A DNA stretch of 64,000 nucleotides from Collinsella sp944321445. Its GTDB lineage: Bacteria; Actinomycetota; Coriobacteriia; Coriobacteriales; Coriobacteriaceae. Shown here piece after piece: positions 36,813 to 45,940 of the stretch. The notes under the pieces were generated by a model. That model saw nothing but the letters and a program-made list of their open reading frames with translations. It was not told the DNA's origin and ran no database searches. Position 1 is the stretch's first letter, and each line of letters opens with the position of its first letter. Location of the stretch: assembly GCF_030371825.1 (NCBI RefSeq), contig NZ_JAUDDM010000002.1; one strand, given 5' to 3'. A program made the translations under genes and the position numbers.

Positions 36813-37880
36813 ATGCTTTCGCGCAACCGGGAACTCAGACGCTTCGCCGCTACGTACCTTCTCCTTACTGCTTTGCTTGCTGCAGCTGCCCTCATCATCA
36901 CGGGTCCCCAAACGGCGCTTTGGGTCTTGGGTGCATCGGTTGTTTTGGGCGCCGTCGTGGCATGGTTTACACGCAAGCGCTATCAAGCCATCGCCGGTCT
37001 TTCCAACCGACTCGATGAATGCCTCCATGGCGAGCGGAACGTGCAGTTCGCCTCTGCGTGCGAAGGAGAGCTCGCTGTGCTCTCCAATGAAATCGAGAAG
37101 CTCCTGCACCGCCTGACACTCACGGCTGAGCAACTCGACGCGGACCGCGAACTGCTTGCGGATTCTCTGGCCGACATTTCCCACCAGCTTAAAACACCCC
37201 TTACCTCGCTGGCGCTTATGACCGAACTCGTACGCAAGCGCATCATGGAACGAGGAACGGATGTGACGGAGCAAGACCTTGTGGCCATAGCGGATCGTCT
37301 GCGCGCCATTGAAGCGCTTGAAGACCGCATCACCTGGCTTGTCTCCGCGCTCCTTAAGATCGCCAGGTTGGATGCAGGCACCATCAAACTCGCCTGTGAG
37401 CTCGTCGATCCGCTTGGTGTCGTTCAAGAAGCGGTCGCACCGCTTGCCGTCTCGTTCGATCTTGCAGACGTCGAGCTGAGCGTCGACGTACAGCCCGATT
37501 GCAGCTACCGCGGAGATGCCGCCTGGAGTGCCGAGGCGCTCAGAAACGTCGTGAAGAACTGCCTCGAGCACACGCCCGCCCGTGGCACGGTCCGCATTCG
37601 TGTGACCGAAGATGCTCTTGCCTGTCGCATCGTTGTGACGGATACCGGCCCGGGAATATCCGATAAGGACCTCCCCCACGTCTTTGAACGGTTCTATCGC
37701 GGCAGCACCGATGGACGCGGTGATGCCGTCAACCCTGCCGGCGTCGGTATTGGGCTCGCTCTCGCACAAAGCCTCGTGACAGCGCAAAACGGCACCATCC
37801 GAGCGGGTAACGTCCATGACGCGAACGGTGCGACGGTCGGCGCGCGCTTCGAGATCGCCTTCTTCAAATCTGCGGTGTAG
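36813..37880 (+). CDS. Sensor histidine kinase
   Basis: 355 residues. Two closely spaced membrane helices (residues about 12-30 and 34-50) with almost no external loop, then a short linker, H-box ADISHQLKTPLTSL with phospho-His124, and a HATPase domain (NVVKNCLEHTP, DTGPGISDKDLPHVFERFYRG, GVGIGLALAQSL). The lack of a sensor domain is typical of intramembrane-sensing kinases that work with ABC/FtsX exporters. Pairs with the response regulator just upstream. Confidence 0.93.
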   Translation: MLSRNRELRRFAATYLLLTALLAAAALIITGPQTALWVLGASVVLGAVVAWFTRKRYQAIAGLSNRLDECLHGERNVQFASACEGELAVLSNEIEKLLHRLTLTAEQLDADRELLADSLADISHQLKTPLTSLALMTELVRKRIMERGTDVTEQDLVAIADRLRAIEALEDRITWLVSALLKIARLDAGTIKLACELVDPLGVVQEAVAPLAVSFDLADVELSVDVQPDCSYRGDAAWSAEALRNVVKNCLEHTPARGTVRIRVTEDALACRIVVTDTGPGISDKDLPHVFERFYRGSTDGRGDAVNPAGVGIGLALAQSLVTAQNGTIRAGNVHDANGATVGARFEIAFFKSAV

Positions 37881-37913
37881 CGTTTGCAGAGCCCCGCCGA
37901 ATGCGGCCTGAAG

Positions 37914-37931
37914 CGTGACGATACTGTCACG
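37914..37931 (+). promoter_or_regulatory. Putative operator upstream of the ABC exporter
   Basis: CGTGAC-N6-GTCACG, 75 bases before the ABC gene start. Its position and symmetry suit a binding site for the adjacent response regulator or another dimeric regulator. Confidence 0.45.
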
Positions 37932-38005
37932 TTGCCGTCATGCCCGTGAAAGGCCACGCGTGCAGTATCGTTGGTGACATATCAACGCAGACGCAAGGAG
38001 CACCC

Positions 38006-38686
38006 ATGAACATCCTTTCCGTCGAGCACCTCACCAAGGTGTACGGTACAGGCGACACCGCCGTGCGCGCGCTGGACGACGTGAGCTTCGAGGTAGCTAC
38101 CGGCGAGTTCGTCGCCATCATCGGCAGCTCGGGCTCGGGCAAGTCGACGCTGCTGCACCTCATGGGCGGCGTGGACCGCCCCACGTCGGGCACGGTGCGT
38201 CTACAGGGCCAGGACGTCTTCGCGAGGAGCGACGAGGAGCTCGCCGTGTTCCGCCGCCGCGAAGTCGGACTTGTCTACCAGTTCTACAATCTCGTACCCG
38301 TGCTCGACGTCGTGGAGAACATGACGCTGCCCGTGCTCATGGACGGTCGCGAGCCGAACACCAGACGCCTCGACATGCTGCTGGGCGCCCTCGGACTGCG
38401 CGGACGCGAGCACAGCCTGCCCAACCAGCTCTCCGGCGGGCAGCAGCAGCGCGTAGCCATCGGGCGCGCCCTCATGAATGCGCCGGCGGTGGTGCTCGCC
38501 GATGAGCCCACCGGAAACCTCGACTCGAAAAACTCCGCCGAGATCATGGCGCTCCTGCGTCGCTCCAACCGCGAGCTCGGCCAAACGCTTGTCGTGATCA
38601 CCCATGACGAGAACGTCGCCCTCATGGCAGACCGCGTCATCGCCATCGAGGACGGCCACCTCGTGCGCGACGAGAGGAGGCGGTAG
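38006..38686 (+). CDS. ABC transporter ATP-binding protein (LolD/MacB type)
   Basis: 226 residues. Walker A GSSGSGKSTL, signature LSGGQQQRVAIGRAL and Walker B VVLADEPTGNLD place it with the ATPases that pair with FtsX-like permeases. The start MNILSVEHLTKVYG at 38006 has AAGGAG about 7 bases upstream. It ends two bases before the permease gene. With the kinase and regulator it forms a likely antimicrobial-peptide or lipid-stress module. Confidence 0.94.
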   Translation: MNILSVEHLTKVYGTGDTAVRALDDVSFEVATGEFVAIIGSSGSGKSTLLHLMGGVDRPTSGTVRLQGQDVFARSDEELAVFRRREVGLVYQFYNLVPVLDVVENMTLPVLMDGREPNTRRLDMLLGALGLRGREHSLPNQLSGGQQQRVAIGRALMNAPAVVLADEPTGNLDSKNSAEIMALLRRSNRELGQTLVVITHDENVALMADRVIAIEDGHLVRDERRR

Positions 38687-38688
38687 CC

Positions 38689-41568
38689 GTGAGCGTCTTC
38701 ACGCGCTTCGCCATACGTTCCCTCAAGCGCAACCGCACGCGCACCGCCGTTTCCATCATAGGCATCGCGCTCTCATGCGCCCTCATCACCGCGGTGTTCA
38801 CGAGCGTGGTGAGCATGACAACCATGCTGCGCGAGCGCACGGCAGCAGACGAGGGAACCTGGCAGGTGGAGGCGATCGGCCTCAACGAGGAGGGACTCGA
38901 AACCATAGCCGCAGACGGCCGCATCGACCGTCACATCGAAGTGGTGGAACTGGGCGCCGTGAGCATGGGCGAAGAAAACGCGAAGAGCTACGGGCCGTAC
39001 CAGTTCATCAAGACATGGCCGCAAAACCCCGACGGCGAAAACATCGTGACCATGCAGAAGATCACCGACGGTCACGCGCCGCAGGCAGCAGGAGAAGTCG
39101 TTCTCCCCCACTACCTGCAAGGCGCCACGCTTCAGCCATGCGGCATCGCCACTGAGGGCGCGCTCGATATTGGCAGTCACCTTTCTGTGCAGTTGGGTAC
39201 GCGCACGATAACGACGAGCGATGGAACCTATGTTTCCCTCTCATCGTCCAACATCGGCGGCGCAGACGAAGACATCTCCGATAGCTACGAGGCAAATCTG
39301 GGCACCCTCGACCTCACCGTCGTCGGGTTCTACTATGCCTACGGCCTGCGAAGCACGAGCGCCATGGAGGGTAACTGTTTCTTTGTCTATCCCGAGAGCG
39401 GTTGCGTCGAGAAAGCGGCGACAGACGGGGCCGAAGCGACCTGCGTCTACTCACTCATCACGGTACATAACCCGCATGACGCCGATCCGTTGGCACAAGA
39501 ACTTGCCAACAGCTCCCAGGCAACTGGCGGGGCATCCACCCATAATTCCCTGCTGCGCTGGCAAGGAGCCACCAACGATGCGGATATCTGGACCACGCTC
39601 TACATGATGGCAGGGATACTCGCCGCGGTGATCATCGTCGCGGGCATATCGCTCGTCTACAACGCGTTTGCCATCTCGGTCTCCGAGCGAACCCAGATGT
39701 TTGGCCTGCTGGCGTCCCTTGGCGCGAGCAAACGGCAGCTGCGCCGCACCGTCCTCACCGAGGCGCTGATCCTTTCTGCAATCGGCATCCCTGCCGGTAT
39801 CGTCCTGGGCATCTTGGGATGCGTAGCGGTGTTTGCGCTCACCGGATCGGGGCTCGCGTACATGTTCAACGTCGATGCTTACGGGGTTGCCGCCCAAGTC
39901 ACCGTGAGCCTGCCGCTCCTTGCGCTCGCCGCCCTACTGTCCTTGGCCACCGTACTGGTGAGCGCCTGGATTCCCGCACGGCGGGCGAGCCGCGTCTCTG
40001 CCGTCGACGCCATCCGTAGGACGCAAGATGTGCGGCTCGCCCGAAGCGCGCGCAGACGCCTTGCCCGCAGCTCCATGAGCAGAGCGCGCCACACGCGGAT
40101 GGACGCACGACCCCATGGGCTTGCCGCACGGCTTTTCGGAATCCCGGGGTTCATCGCGCACCGCAACCTTACGCGTGCGGCCTCTAAGGCCCGTGTGACC
40201 GTCGCCGCGCTCGCCGTCTCGGTCACGCTGCTCATCGTTGCCGGACTCATCGGCGGTGTGCTCGACTATGCCACGAGCACTTCTGTCAATACAGCGAATG
40301 GTGTCGACCTTGAAGTGTCGGTTTTTCCCACCACGAGAGAGGGCGAACAGGGGGCCCTCATGGACGCGGAGGGCGACATCGACAGCACAAGGATGCTCGA
40401 TGCGGTCGACGACCTTTACGCTGCCGCAAACAGCGCCGTGGACGCGACCCCTTTGGGATACTCCATCTCCTACTATGCCGATACGCTCATCCCGGCGAGC
40501 ATGGTATCTGGAGATGCGAACCGCTTTTTCGGTACGCAGCTCAACGACGGTAGCTGGGCAGCACCCATCTACATCTATTTCGTTGACGATGCGACTTGGC
40601 GCGCCTACATCGATGAACTCGGACTCTCGACCCGGCAGTTCTGCAGCGCTTCGCACCCGGAAGCAATCGCCCTCAACCGATATAACGGGCAGGAAGACGG
40701 CAGCTACGTGAGCTACAGCCCGCTTGCTAACACCGGGTCTGTCCGCGTGGTGACGTTCAAGAAGGACGAAAACCTGATGCCCGGCGGCATCGTCGACAAC
40801 GATCAGGGAGAGCCGAGCGTTTGGTACTCGGGACCCGATGGTGAGGAGCGCTACGTGCCCGTAGAGGAAGCGATTGAGTCAGATTCCGCCATCGAGGTCG
40901 GCGCTATGGCTGACAGCGCACCTGCGGGAATCGACACGTTCTCCAGCACCCTAAGCCTCGTGATGCCCGCATCCGCGATCTCGCTCGCGCGCACGCTCGG
41001 CGATGGATCTTCCACCATTGCCTATGCAACTGGAGGGTCTGCAGAAGCCGCTGGGAAGGCACAGGACACCTTTGAGGGCCTTGCGAGCACCTTCCCCGAT
41101 CTGAGCTTCAGCTTCAACAACATCGCGCAGACGGTCCAGCAAAACCGCCTGATGTCGCAAACGGTCCAGACATTCATATACTGCTTCACCGTGATCTGTG
41201 GGCTCATCGCTATCGCCAACGTGTTCAACACGCTCACGAACTCACTGATTCTGCGCCGTCGCGAGTTCGCGGTGCTCAAGTCGATCGGTATGGGAGATAG
41301 GGCGTTCGGATACATGATCGCTTACGAGTGCGCAAGCTATGCGCTGCGCGGGCTCGCCGTCGGAGCAGTGCTCTCGGCAGTCGTGGCGCTGCTGCTCACC
41401 CGGGCAATGGAGCTCTCGTACATCTCGTATGAGCTTGAGGTGCCCTGGGCAAACGTCGGGATATCGATTCTTATGATCCTCGTCATCATCCTTATCAGCG
41501 TGGCATACGCGCTGCACCAATGCCGTGCATCCAGTGTTGTCGAGGCGCTCAAGACCGATATCGCATAA
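38689..41568 (+). CDS. FtsX-like permease
   Basis: 959 residues, GTG start with GAGAGGAGG upstream. One N-terminal membrane helix (about 18-40), an external domain (about 45-300), three helices with the FtsX core (about 305-430, including SERTQMFGLLASLGASKRQLRR), a second N-terminal-type helix near 500, a second external domain and a final FtsX core (about 825-950, RRREFAVLKSIGMGDRAFGY). The two FtsX units make it a tandem MacB-like permease. It extrudes or extracts amphiphiles rather than importing; the substrate is unknown. Confidence 0.92.
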   Translation: MSVFTRFAIRSLKRNRTRTAVSIIGIALSCALITAVFTSVVSMTTMLRERTAADEGTWQVEAIGLNEEGLETIAADGRIDRHIEVVELGAVSMGEENAKSYGPYQFIKTWPQNPDGENIVTMQKITDGHAPQAAGEVVLPHYLQGATLQPCGIATEGALDIGSHLSVQLGTRTITTSDGTYVSLSSSNIGGADEDISDSYEANLGTLDLTVVGFYYAYGLRSTSAMEGNCFFVYPESGCVEKAATDGAEATCVYSLITVHNPHDADPLAQELANSSQATGGASTHNSLLRWQGATNDADIWTTLYMMAGILAAVIIVAGISLVYNAFAISVSERTQMFGLLASLGASKRQLRRTVLTEALILSAIGIPAGIVLGILGCVAVFALTGSGLAYMFNVDAYGVAAQVTVSLPLLALAALLSLATVLVSAWIPARRASRVSAVDAIRRTQDVRLARSARRRLARSSMSRARHTRMDARPHGLAARLFGIPGFIAHRNLTRAASKARVTVAALAVSVTLLIVAGLIGGVLDYATSTSVNTANGVDLEVSVFPTTREGEQGALMDAEGDIDSTRMLDAVDDLYAAANSAVDATPLGYSISYYADTLIPASMVSGDANRFFGTQLNDGSWAAPIYIYFVDDATWRAYIDELGLSTRQFCSASHPEAIALNRYNGQEDGSYVSYSPLANTGSVRVVTFKKDENLMPGGIVDNDQGEPSVWYSGPDGEERYVPVEEAIESDSAIEVGAMADSAPAGIDTFSSTLSLVMPASAISLARTLGDGSSTIAYATGGSAEAAGKAQDTFEGLASTFPDLSFSFNNIAQTVQQNRLMSQTVQTFIYCFTVICGLIAIANVFNTLTNSLILRRREFAVLKSIGMGDRAFGYMIAYECASYALRGLAVGAVLSAVVALLLTRAMELSYISYELEVPWANVGISILMILVIILISVAYALHQCRASSVVEALKTDIA

Positions 41569-41625
41569 CGTGCCGCAACGTCCATGGGACACAAGGACGC
41601 GCGGACATCTTCCTGGACTGTTACA

Positions 41626-42630
41626 TCACAGGTGGCGCGAGAGGAACCCGCTCACGGTTTGCCAGTACCGCTCCGGCTGAGCGTAGCTGCTGGCACCGTG
41701 TCCGGCACCCTCGAACGCCACCTTTTCCTTCTGTGGGCTCGCGCACGCCTCGTATACAGCGTCGTGCATCCAGAACGGCACGAACGTATCGGCGGAACCG
41801 TGAAGGAACAGCATGGGAACGCGAGCATGCGCGAGCTGCGCCACCGCGCTCGCCTCTTTGAAGCCGTAGCCTGCACGCATGCGGCATACGGCATCGGCGG
41901 CATCCAACAGCGGATGCACCGGCAGGTGCATGATGTTGCCCATCTGAACGGCGAACTCATCCCACACGCTGGTGTAGCCGCAATCTTCCACGATACATTT
42001 CACCTGGGCAGGCAAATCGAGACCAGATGCCATCATGACCTCGGCACCGCCCATGGACACGCCGTAGAGCGCGATACGCGCCTCAGGATCGAAATCGATC
42101 ACGAACTGGATCCACTGAAGCAAGTCTTTCGCATCGAGCCAGCCCATTCCCACATAGCGGTCACTGTTGGCCTCGTGTCCGCGCGCAGCGGGCAAAACGA
42201 CTGAATAGCCCGCACGGTGCGCCATAAGCGCCTCACGGCACAGGTCGCTCGGACGTCCGCTGTAGCCATGGCACATGATGAGGTAGCGATGTTCGGTATC
42301 GGTGCTTGCACTGGAACGGCGACCGTCTTCGCCTGGGACGACGCCTCGCCCCCACACATGCCATCCATGCACGGTACCATGGTCGAACGCCGGAACCTCC
42401 GAAGGGCGCTTTGCCTCTTCAAACCACGTAAGCGCCTCCTGGCGAAAGGGATCTGCCGCAAATACGCTCGCATCGAGACCCGAAGCGGCACCTGAGTTGA
42501 TGCGCGCCATGATGGAGCGCTTCGCCCGAGGATTCAAAGCGAAATCGAAGAGCGTGCCACCGACAGCGGAAAGGCCGATACCTCCCAACGCAAGCGCGCC
42601 TGCGGCGCACGCACCGACAACCTGAATCAT
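41626..42630 (-). CDS. Alpha/beta hydrolase, membrane-anchored
   Basis: 334 residues. A hydrophobic N-terminus (residues 3-28) suggests a signal anchor. The hydrolase fold shows HGYSGRPSD (oxyanion region), the nucleophile elbow YGVSMGGAE, an Asp in LHGSADTFVP and the catalytic His in FEGAGHGAS. Such proteins resemble the BEM46/YqkD group of serine hydrolases; substrate unknown. GAGGAG precedes ATG 42630 by 8 bases. It converges with the FtsX gene. Confidence 0.88.
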   Translation of the reverse strand: MIQVVGACAAGALALGGIGLSAVGGTLFDFALNPRAKRSIMARINSGAASGLDASVFAADPFRQEALTWFEEAKRPSEVPAFDHGTVHGWHVWGRGVVPGEDGRRSSASTDTEHRYLIMCHGYSGRPSDLCREALMAHRAGYSVVLPAARGHEANSDRYVGMGWLDAKDLLQWIQFVIDFDPEARIALYGVSMGGAEVMMASGLDLPAQVKCIVEDCGYTSVWDEFAVQMGNIMHLPVHPLLDAADAVCRMRAGYGFKEASAVAQLAHARVPMLFLHGSADTFVPFWMHDAVYEACASPQKEKVAFEGAGHGASSYAQPERYWQTVSGFLSRHL

Positions 42631-42686
42631 GAACGCCGCTCCTCGACCATCGTACGAATCATTCCGAAAAGATGGTACAGAATGAA

Positions 42687-42711
42687 AACGCGCGCTGCGG
42701 GAGCGCGCGTT
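42687..42711 (-). terminator. Terminator after the flippase-like gene
   Basis: AACGCGCGCT (42687-42696) pairs with AGCGCGCGTT (42702-42711); on the minus strand TTCATT follows. Confidence 0.75.
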
Positions 42712-42719
42712 AACTTCAA

Positions 42720-44063
42720 CTAATTCTTAACACCTCGCGAAGGCCGCTTTTTTGCCAAAGCCGAAGGTGAAACGCTGATGCCATCGGCCGTTCGCCGCAC
42801 CTGCGTACCGCGGTGGCGAACCGGGCGCGAACGTTTTTTCTGAGCGGTGGCAGCATCGAGTTTCGGTTGCTCGACGATGGCCGTATCGACAGACGAAGCA
42901 GTTACGGCAACGGCATGGGCCAATCGCTTTGACCTCTTCTTGCCGCGACCGAATTTGGAGATCGCACGGTCCCACCGGTCGTGGATGCTCGCATTGTGCG
43001 AGCTCTTTAAGCCCAGCAGGGGCGCCGCGAGGATCGTGGGCGCGATGAAGGTGATGAGGCGCCACAGGAGGTAGCCTGCCGTGGCAGCACTGCCGTAGAA
43101 ATGTCCCAAGAACAGCGCGAAACCGCCCTCGGCACCGCCGGTACCGCCGGGCAGCGGAACCGCAGAGCTCAGCAGCTGCACGAACGCGCTCGCCGCCATG
43201 ACGGAGAAGAAATCGACGTCGTGGTGACCGAACGAGAGCATGAGGAAGTACGGAACGAGATAAAAGAACGCGAGCTGCAGCATGGTGATGACGACCGTGA
43301 GCGCCATGGAGCTCAAATGGCCCGCTGCGAGCTTGAATTTCTCGGAAAACGCCATGACCTCGTTGTCGACGAACTCATGCCAGCTGGCGGTTTTATCGCG
43401 CGCCACGCCCACGCGCTCCATCGTGCGGATAATCCAATGGGCAACGCGCATGACCATGCGCGGCATGAGGGCGACGGCGAAGATACCCAGCAGGATGCAC
43501 ACGTGGCCGCCGAAGCTGAAGATGCACAGCAAGGTGATGTCGCCGTACTGAGCGGCAAAGAACGGCATGCGCGCGAGCAGAAGGATGGCACCCCAGGCGA
43601 CAAGGCCGAACTGATAGACGATGAAACGCGTGAACTGAATGGCGCCCGCCTCGCCCACGTTCTGGCCCGCCTTCGTGAGGCGGTAGATCTGTGCCGGAGT
43701 GGACCCCATCATCATGGGCGTCAGGTTACCGAAGAAGATACCGCTCGCCTCAACCGAGATAAGGTCACGGATACCGACCGGAGATGCCGGATCGAGCCAG
43801 ACGGCGATGGCATACGCAGCGATGCCGAAGATGAGGTACAGCAGCATGCTCAGGCACGCAAGGGCAAGCCATCCGCCCTGGACCGTGCTCATGGCCTCCC
43901 AGAACTGGGCGACCTGCCCGGTTACAACGAGATACACGATATAGAGGATGAGCACGAAGCCGATGAAGATCGCGCCGCGGCGCGCTCCCTTGTGGTCATC
44001 GCCACCGGAGGGCTCTGCGGCAACTTTCGGCTTCTGCGAAAGCTTATGAGAAGAATCCGACAT
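42720..44063 (-). CDS. Flippase-like (LPG synthase TM region/UPF0104) membrane protein
   Basis: 447 residues. Eight or so membrane helices between about 30 and 345, with the family signature PLPGGTGGAEGGFALFLG near 300 and GNLTPMMMGSTPAQIYRLTK near 115. It matches the membrane part of lysyl-phosphatidylglycerol synthases (MprF) without the synthase domain; such proteins are proposed to flip lipids or glycolipids. The last 100 residues are a basic, soluble tail (KKRSKR, KKRSRPVRHRG). Start ATG 44063 lies in a normal context. Monocistronic. Confidence 0.88.
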   Translation of the reverse strand: MSDSSHKLSQKPKVAAEPSGGDDHKGARRGAIFIGFVLILYIVYLVVTGQVAQFWEAMSTVQGGWLALACLSMLLYLIFGIAAYAIAVWLDPASPVGIRDLISVEASGIFFGNLTPMMMGSTPAQIYRLTKAGQNVGEAGAIQFTRFIVYQFGLVAWGAILLLARMPFFAAQYGDITLLCIFSFGGHVCILLGIFAVALMPRMVMRVAHWIIRTMERVGVARDKTASWHEFVDNEVMAFSEKFKLAAGHLSSMALTVVITMLQLAFFYLVPYFLMLSFGHHDVDFFSVMAASAFVQLLSSAVPLPGGTGGAEGGFALFLGHFYGSAATAGYLLWRLITFIAPTILAAPLLGLKSSHNASIHDRWDRAISKFGRGKKRSKRLAHAVAVTASSVDTAIVEQPKLDAATAQKKRSRPVRHRGTQVRRTADGISVSPSALAKKRPSRGVKN

Positions 44064-44227
44064 GGGTCCACCTCAGCCAGGAAACGCCCCTCGTATGAGC
44101 GGCATGGGAATGTGAAGTACATCCTTATTGTACGGCTCTTTGGCGGCATGCCGAAGAGCGCCTCCCCATCCGGAATAATTCCAGACGAATCCGATGCAAA
44201 ACCCTAAAGGTATTAGTTCATGCAAAA

Positions 44228-44245
44228 GGGCTCCCGGAGGAGCCC
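44228..44245 (-). terminator. Terminator of the tRNA-Gln/tRNA-Glu transcript
   Basis: GGGCTCC-CGGA-GGAGCCC hairpin, 10 bases past the tRNA-Glu CCA end, followed on the minus strand by TTTTGC. Confidence 0.85.
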
Positions 44246-44255
44246 TTGAAGTTCT

Positions 44256-44332
44256 TGGTAGCCCGTACCAGATTCGAACTGGTGATCTCCGCCTTGAGAG
44301 GGCGGCGTCCTAAACCGCTAGACGAACGGGCC
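44256..44332 (-). tRNA. tRNA-Glu(CTC)
   Basis: Cloverleaf closes: acceptor GGCCCGT/ACGGGCT, anticodon stem CCGCC/GGCGG around loop CTCTCAA (anticodon CTC), T-arm with GTTCGAATC. The CCA end is encoded. It is intact; its 3' part is duplicated at 44580-44654. Confidence 0.96.
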
Positions 44333-44346
44333 ATGTAACGGACGAA

Positions 44347-44420
44347 TGGCTGGGATGGAGGGAGTCGAACCCCCATTGACGGAACCAGAATCCGCTGTCC
44401 TGCCATTAGACGACATCCCA
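44347..44420 (-). tRNA. tRNA-Gln(CTG)
   Basis: Cloverleaf closes: acceptor TGGGATG/CATCCCA, anticodon stem GCGGA/TCCGT around loop TTCTGGT (anticodon CTG), T-arm GGTTCGACTCC. Encoded CCA. It precedes tRNA-Glu in the same transcript. Confidence 0.95.
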
Positions 44421-44468
44421 ATGAATGCATCCGTTGCGCTTCTGCGTGACCGCTTCGCGCAAGAAAGT

Positions 44469-44497
44469 ATATTACGGTACGACCGTCGCATACGCAA
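44469..44497 (-). promoter_or_regulatory. Promoter of the tRNA pair
   Basis: On the minus strand TTGCGT, exactly 17 bases, TAATAT; 49 bases before tRNA-Gln. Confidence 0.75.
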
Positions 44498-44579
44498 GCA
44501 CTTTTTTTGGAAAACTTTTTTCGAACGGAAGTTTGCCGCAAGCCAGGACCGCTCCCCAACCTTGAACTGATATGAAGAA

Positions 44580-44654
44580 GGGCTCCCGAAGGAGCCCTTG
44601 AAGTTCTTGGTAGCCCGTACCAGATTCGAACTGGTGATCTCCGCCTTGAGAGGG
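44580..44654 (-). repeat. Partial tRNA-Glu copy: attachment site of an integrated element
   Basis: These 75 bases match 44228-44302 with a single mismatch (44589). They include the terminator hairpin, CCA, T-arm, variable loop, the anticodon loop and only two bases of the 5' anticodon stem, where identity stops abruptly. A displaced tRNA 3' end like this is the normal trace of tyrosine-integrase insertion with crossover in the anticodon region. Confidence 0.85.
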
Positions 44655-44665
44655 TTATCCCACAG

Positions 44666-44750
44666 CAGCGACTGAGGACAACTGACATACACAAAAGAGC
44701 GTCTGAGCAGGTCTTTTGCAGCAACGGACAGCGACTGACAGAACCTGACG
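44666..44750. repeat. Two imperfect direct repeats beside the attachment site
   Basis: CAGCGACTGA starts both 44666-44687 and 44729-44750; each copy ends with CTGAC after a similar interval. Their place within 100 bases of the junction suggests integrase arm-type or excisionase sites. Confidence 0.45.
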
Positions 44751-44836
44751 AAAACAGAGTTCCGGTCGTTGTTGTGTCCCGATTGTGTCCTGTCCACAGC
44801 AAAACCGAAGCGATGGTCAAATCGAAGGAGAGCACC

Positions 44837-45142
44837 ATGAACTACAGCGCAGCAGACATTGAAGCCATGTGCGAGCTCGAGGACTACTCCCACTTCCGCA
44901 CCGAGCTCGTTGAGATCTCACCGCAAAGCTTTACGCTCGAAGAGCTCAAGGAGATTCTCGGAGACATGATACGAAGCAAGGTCGCCCTAGAAGACAGTAT
45001 GCGAGAGCACTTCGCTACGCTCGGAGAGCTCGAGCAGACCCAGCTGCTTGACATGCTGGGAGCCAGCGGCTGCAAGGACCGAGACTGGTGGTACCGGATG
45101 CTCATGGATGGTCCGGTACACAGGGAGTTCCCGACTATCTAG
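44837..45142 (+). CDS. Hypothetical protein at the element left end
   Basis: 101 residues, acidic and helical (LEELKEILGDMIRSKVALEDSM). No domain recognised, no membrane segment. The start at 44837 has AAGGAG 7 bases upstream; a frame to 44774 is not needed. It lies 180 bases inside the attachment site on the same strand as the CBS gene that follows. Confidence 0.65.
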   Translation: MNYSAADIEAMCELEDYSHFRTELVEISPQSFTLEELKEILGDMIRSKVALEDSMREHFATLGELEQTQLLDMLGASGCKDRDWWYRMLMDGPVHREFPTI

Positions 45143-45226
45143 CGGTAGAATACGCACAAAGAACCACAAGCGTCCCGGAGTCTCGATGGAGGCAACGGGG
45201 CGCTTCCATATTGAGAAGGACAAGAA

Positions 45227-45940
45227 ATGGCCAATGAGAAGACCGTCGAGTTCCTGAATCTATACAACCGCCTCGAGTCGGTCCTCCGTGAGGAGTACCC
45301 GCAGATACCGCGAGGCGTTGGACCAATCAAGTGGGCAACGCAAAACGACAGACGGCGTTTCGGTGCTATGAGAGAAGAGCTGGACTATTGCCGCGAGGTG
45401 CGCAATCTCGTCCAGCACAACGAGAAAATCGACGGGAGCTATGCTGTCATCCCTAGCGACGCCATGCTCGAAACGCTGCGACGGACGCTAGAAAAAGTTG
45501 AGAATCCGCCACGCGCATTCGACGTATGCGTAAAGACTCAAAACGTGTATTCCGCACGCATCACAGACCTCGTGCGCCCCGCTATGAAGAAGATGGTCGA
45601 AGGGTCTTTCACGCATATCCCGATACTTGAAGAAGGACGAGTAATCGGGGCGTTCAGCGAGAACACCCTGCTCTCCTACATGATGCGTGACGAAATCGCA
45701 ATCATCGAGGAAGACTGCACCTTCGAAGCCTTCTCAAGCCTGATTCCTCTCGCAGCGCACGAATCAGAGACGTTCGCGTTCGTAGGCAGAGAAGAGCGCG
45801 CAACAAGCGTCGCAGAGCTGTTTGAGAACTCGATGCGAAACCAAGAGCGCTTGGGAATGGTGTTCATCACTGCAACAGGAGATCCAAATCAAAAGCTACT
45901 GGGTATCTTGACAGCATGGGACATGGCAAGGTTTATCTGA
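45227..45940 (+). CDS. CBS-domain protein
   Basis: 237 residues. The N-terminal 90 residues are helical, with REVRNLVQHNEKI resembling HEPN-like or DUF4145-type helices. Residues about 110-235 form a CBS pair (TDLVRPAMKKMVEGSFTHIPILEEGRVIG; the second ends KLLGILTAWDMARFI). CBS pairs bind adenosyl ligands and act as energy sensors. AGAAGGA lies 6 bases before ATG. Role in the element unknown; a nucleotide-sensing regulator is possible. Confidence 0.75.
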   Translation: MANEKTVEFLNLYNRLESVLREEYPQIPRGVGPIKWATQNDRRRFGAMREELDYCREVRNLVQHNEKIDGSYAVIPSDAMLETLRRTLEKVENPPRAFDVCVKTQNVYSARITDLVRPAMKKMVEGSFTHIPILEEGRVIGAFSENTLLSYMMRDEIAIIEEDCTFEAFSSLIPLAAHESETFAFVGREERATSVAELFENSMRNQERLGMVFITATGDPNQKLLGILTAWDMARFI

